DNA from: a virus
Reading direction: 5' to 3' (one strand)
Virus record (IMG/VR): IMGVR_UViG_3300048438_000153
Location: 62,001-126,000 of that record
Length of the DNA: 64,000 nt
This document shows, piece after piece, positions 61,074 through 64,000 of this stretch. Below the pieces are notes generated by a model that did no database searches, was not told the DNA's origin, and saw only the letters and a list, made by a program, of their open reading frames with translations. A program made the position numbers and the translations under genes. The stretch's first letter is position 1, and each line of letters opens with the position of its first letter.

Positions 61074-64000
61074 TTAGCCCATCAACATACCCTGAGACTG
61101 ATTAGCTCTCTTAAGGGTTTCTAGCATCGCAGAAGGGTTGTTTCCGTTGATGTTATAGTTGTTGATGATAGTAGCTCCACCCATTCCTCCTCCCCCCGCG
61201 TTGGGGGCATTAGGATTGTAGAAAGCAACCGAATCATCGCTTCGACCTTCCATTAAGTATCCGTTATGGAACAGCATGGGCTTTGTCATCCCTGTAGCGG
61301 AGACGGCATCTTCGGCGTAGTATCTCTTAAATTGCTGTCTGAGATCGGTCAATCTCTCAAGATCCATGCTCTCTTGAGAAGTCAAATCACCCTCTTTCCC
61401 ATAAATTTTAGTTATCTCGCTGTCGAGTTTATTAATGTATGATTTACGACCACTTTCTGTAGAAAAGTCCCCCCCTGGACCCAGCTCTCCCGTAACTTGC
61501 CTTTTTAACTGATCGCGATCATGCTTAAGAAGAGCGTCAAGTTGAGCTTCTGAATACATATCTTTAAGCTTTTTACTCTTAAGCTTTATGTCAAGATCGA
61601 CTTGGGCTCTCTGTTCATTGGCACGTTTAGCTTCAGCCGGGGTCATATTGCCATTCTCTACGAGCTTTTGGATGTCCTCTGCTGAGAGCATTTCCTTTCT
61701 ATAATCTTTCAGATTACCAAGTTCCTCTTGCTCTGCAAGGAATCTACTAGAGACACCTTCAACTCTCCCACTTGAGAGCTTTATGTCTCCTGTACTGCTA
61801 TAGTTTCTGCGGGAGAAAAAGCTATCTGCATGAGTGGCTTGTACGTTACCGTCATAGTAGTTCTGAGAGAACTTCGCGCCCTCGTCTGAAGCTCCAAAGC
61901 TAACGCCTCTAGTGGTTTTGATATCCTCCATAACCAGCTCACCCAGACTCCCCCTTTGTTCTGCTATTCTCTGAATATCTCCTCCTGAAGCTTTCATGCC
62001 ATAAGACTTTATCAGCTTTTCGAGGAACTCCTGATGATCACTATCTCCCGCTTTACCTCCCTTTAGGACTGCCAAGAAGTCTGCGTTAGAAACACCCTTA
62101 CGCTTGAGCTGTTGCCTTAAGAACTCACCACCACCTTCATGCTTTTGAAGTAGACCTGCGAGCTCTTGATCAGCGCCCTCGTCAGTTAATCTATGAATAG
62201 CTTCGCCCCTTGCGCTCCCTGTGTCTATATTCGACGCATATACCTTAGCTTCCTCTTTCTTTATTTTAAGCTCAAGCTCTCTTCTCTTAAACCCGTCCTC
62301 GGCCAATTTCCTCTTTTTCTCCTCTTCCTTGATAGCCTTTTCCTTAATTTCAGGGTTTTTCATTTTATCTATCTCAAGTCTTCTCTTAGATGCCCTTTCT
62401 CTTTCCTTTTTTCTTTCTTGAAATAGCGTTTTCCTCCCAACCCGAACCTCCTGTCTAGTCTTTTGAGCCTTCTCAAGATTTCCCTGACGGCCTGTATCAA
62501 ATCTTAAAAACCAAGAAGCAAGCGACAGTATCGGGTCTAAGATGCTTTGCAATAACGACCCTAAGTGGTTGTTGATAACATCTGCGGAGGTCATTGTCGC
62601 ATTAACAACTTCTTGAAGGAGATCCATTTGAGTGAGAGAGTCGAGTTTCTGAGCGTCGAGATCTGCGCCCTGTGCGTGAACATAGTCTTGGATGTTGTCT
62701 ATGACGCGCCCTTGCTTATCGACGATTTTTCCATTTTGAACACTAACCTTATCAGAAAGACCAGCCTCTTCAATGGCTTTCTTCATATTCGCTTCGTCAA
62801 AACCACCTATACCGTCACTTGCGTTGTCTCTAATCTCCTCCAACACTCTGAAGTCATCCCTCATAGCCATATCGAGCAACCTCATCTGCTCTAGCTCATC
62901 GAGGCTCTTTCCAGTCATCTGAGATATCTTCTCCATCTCAATCGCAGTAACATCTCTGAAGCCCTTACCCCCCGTGACATTGTAGAGTTGCTTAAACTGA
63001 GCTGAGAGCGCACCCGACATATCAAGATCACCGAGCGCGAGGGCTTGATTACTCAGACCACCCTTACCTGCTCTAGATAATCTTACTGACTGCATAAGTT
63101 TTCTAGCAGCACCCTCACCTTCTGCACCACCCTTTCTGCGAAGCTCCCCCATTTTTTTTTCTAAGTCAGCGTCGCTCATCTTAGAGAAATCAGTGGCTCG
63201 ATCTATGCCGATTTCTGCCATGATTTTCTTAGTTCTCTTGCTCCTAAAAAGAGCAAAAAAGTCTTTCTTAGTCTGATCTGCTGTCCTCTTGAAAGCTCCC
63301 TTCATGCCTCCCGTCAAGATAATCCTCTTAAACCTTTCTTGGATGCCCTCGCCTTTGAAACCGCCCGCCAAGCCCTTGGTGAAAGCTTGGGCCGCTTCAG
63401 GCCCTAAGACCTTAGAGAGATTGACGAAAAGATTAGCGGCTTCACCTATTCTTATGTTCATCGACCCGATGCCCTGAGACAAGTCCTGAACAACACTGAA
63501 GAAATCCTTTGTGTTAAGAGTGGACTGCTTAGAGAGGTCACGGATGCGCCCGAACTCCTGAGACATCCTCTCCATATAAACTCCGCTTTTGACCGAGATA
63601 CCAAGCTCTTTCCGAAACTCGCTTGAAAATGCAACGAGAGTGCCGAAATCGACACCCAAAGACTTAGCTGAGGCTTGGAAAGTAATTGTAAGGTCTTTAA
63701 TGGTTTCGAGGCTCTTTTTAAGACTCATCCCATCATCTTGAAGAGAGCCGAAGTTAATACCTACCTCATTGAAAGTATAAGCGAGTTGCCTAGCTTCTTC
63801 TAGGGTGACTCCAAGGGCGTTCGCGAAGCCTGCATCAGAAAGACCTTTTCTTATCGTATGGACTGTATCACTAACATTGGTCATCCCATCTGCGAGAAGA
63901 TCCGTCGCACCATAAGAGTCAATGAGCTCTTTGTGTATGCCTTTCATGTTCTCTTCGAGAGCCTGTAAGCCCTTAAAGATCGCAAAAGCCCCCGCTAGCG
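61074..64000 (-). CDS. Tail tape measure protein (partial, N-terminus outside the window)
   Basis: The frame is open to the window edge: before the ATG at 63947 it continues in frame as LAGAFAIFKGLQALEEN, so the real start lies beyond 64000. At least 975 residues are present. The protein is long, helical and hydrophobic in places, with SLETIKDLTITFQASAKSLG, KDFFSVVQDLSQGIG and GLAGGFKGEGIQERF. A long charged coiled coil (about 510-600, with runs of E and K) follows. The end has an NNYNINGNNPSAML region. These are typical of tape measure proteins, which set tail length. The order tape measure, tail proteins, hub, spike supports it. Confidence 0.8.
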   Translation of the reverse strand, partial: LAGAFAIFKGLQALEENMKGIHKELIDSYGATDLLADGMTNVSDTVHTIRKGLSDAGFANALGVTLEEARQLAYTFNEVGINFGSLQDDGMSLKKSLETIKDLTITFQASAKSLGVDFGTLVAFSSEFRKELGISVKSGVYMERMSQEFGRIRDLSKQSTLNTKDFFSVVQDLSQGIGSMNIRIGEAANLFVNLSKVLGPEAAQAFTKGLAGGFKGEGIQERFKRIILTGGMKGAFKRTADQTKKDFFALFRSKRTKKIMAEIGIDRATDFSKMSDADLEKKMGELRRKGGAEGEGAARKLMQSVRLSRAGKGGLSNQALALGDLDMSGALSAQFKQLYNVTGGKGFRDVTAIEMEKISQMTGKSLDELEQMRLLDMAMRDDFRVLEEIRDNASDGIGGFDEANMKKAIEEAGLSDKVSVQNGKIVDKQGRVIDNIQDYVHAQGADLDAQKLDSLTQMDLLQEVVNATMTSADVINNHLGSLLQSILDPILSLASWFLRFDTGRQGNLEKAQKTRQEVRVGRKTLFQERKKERERASKRRLEIDKMKNPEIKEKAIKEEEKKRKLAEDGFKRRELELKIKKEEAKVYASNIDTGSARGEAIHRLTDEGADQELAGLLQKHEGGGEFLRQQLKRKGVSNADFLAVLKGGKAGDSDHQEFLEKLIKSYGMKASGGDIQRIAEQRGSLGELVMEDIKTTRGVSFGASDEGAKFSQNYYDGNVQATHADSFFSRRNYSSTGDIKLSSGRVEGVSSRFLAEQEELGNLKDYRKEMLSAEDIQKLVENGNMTPAEAKRANEQRAQVDLDIKLKSKKLKDMYSEAQLDALLKHDRDQLKRQVTGELGPGGDFSTESGRKSYINKLDSEITKIYGKEGDLTSQESMDLERLTDLRQQFKRYYAEDAVSATGMTKPMLFHNGYLMEGRSDDSVAFYNPNAPNAGGGGMGGATIINNYNINGNNPSAMLETLKRANQSQGMLMG

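Overview
The window looks like part of a large double-stranded DNA tailed phage genome (Caudoviricetes), probably a myovirus. It has a tape-measure gene, two paralogous tail/baseplate proteins, a large hub-like protein, an OB-fold spike-like protein, a gp25-like wedge protein and a gp6/J-like wedge protein, alongside phage-type replication enzymes. Genes are tightly packed, use Shine-Dalgarno starts and often overlap as ATGA, TGATG or TAATG. I saw no tRNA, rRNA, integrase, insertion sequence or CRISPR array. The host cannot be told from the sequence.

Layout. Minus-strand tail genes sit at both ends: 64000 to 53174 holds tape measure, two tail proteins, hub and spike; 6690 to 1 holds gp25-like, J-like and a large HxH-motif protein that runs off the window. 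Read in the minus direction these would form one tail module, but about 46 kb of other genes lies between the two halves. That middle part alternates short plus-strand runs (mostly replication and nucleotide or DNA-modifying enzymes) with short minus-strand runs (virion-like, membrane or tagged proteins). Convergent neighbours nearly always overlap by a few bases or abut, leaving no room for ordinary terminators. Many plus-strand runs begin about 40 nt downstream of a recurring TTCTGATATGG-like element, probably a phage promoter.

Replication: SNF2-type helicase (22583), a zinc-finger plus degenerate helicase-loader-like protein (24248), DnaB-type helicase with an unusual P-loop (24982), a primase zinc-finger domain alone (27406), a family A DNA polymerase with an inserted zinc ribbon (34190), and a type IB topoisomerase (31835). 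A sigma-factor-like protein with three N-terminal 19-residue repeats (10920) may control transcription.

Modification island, 39161 to 47364: four paralogous SPPY-type methyltransferases, a Dam-like adenine methyltransferase ending in a sliding-clamp-binding peptide, two methyltransferase remnants, and a three-gene cassette (thymidylate-synthase-like enzyme with Asp at the position that selects dUMP or dCMP, PP-loop ATPase, PLP fold-type II enzyme). I infer a DNA base modification or hypermodification system, with methyltransferase copies being shuffled by recombination. This is the best candidate for an undescribed system.

Tagged proteins: four otherwise different proteins share a leader of the form M-R-R-T-A-S-E-I-L-x-x-L-E-x-R-V-A-x-L-E, and at least seven carry a short R-V-A-S-x-Y-L helix, usually at the N-terminus and once at the very C-terminus. 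These may be virion-packaging or processing signals. Other unusual genes are a PAS sensor fused to a holin-like two-helix membrane module, a four-EF-hand protein, a WGR protein, an Hc1-like histone, a ClpP-like protease and a C39-like cysteine protease. All functions are read from motifs by eye; no database search was run.
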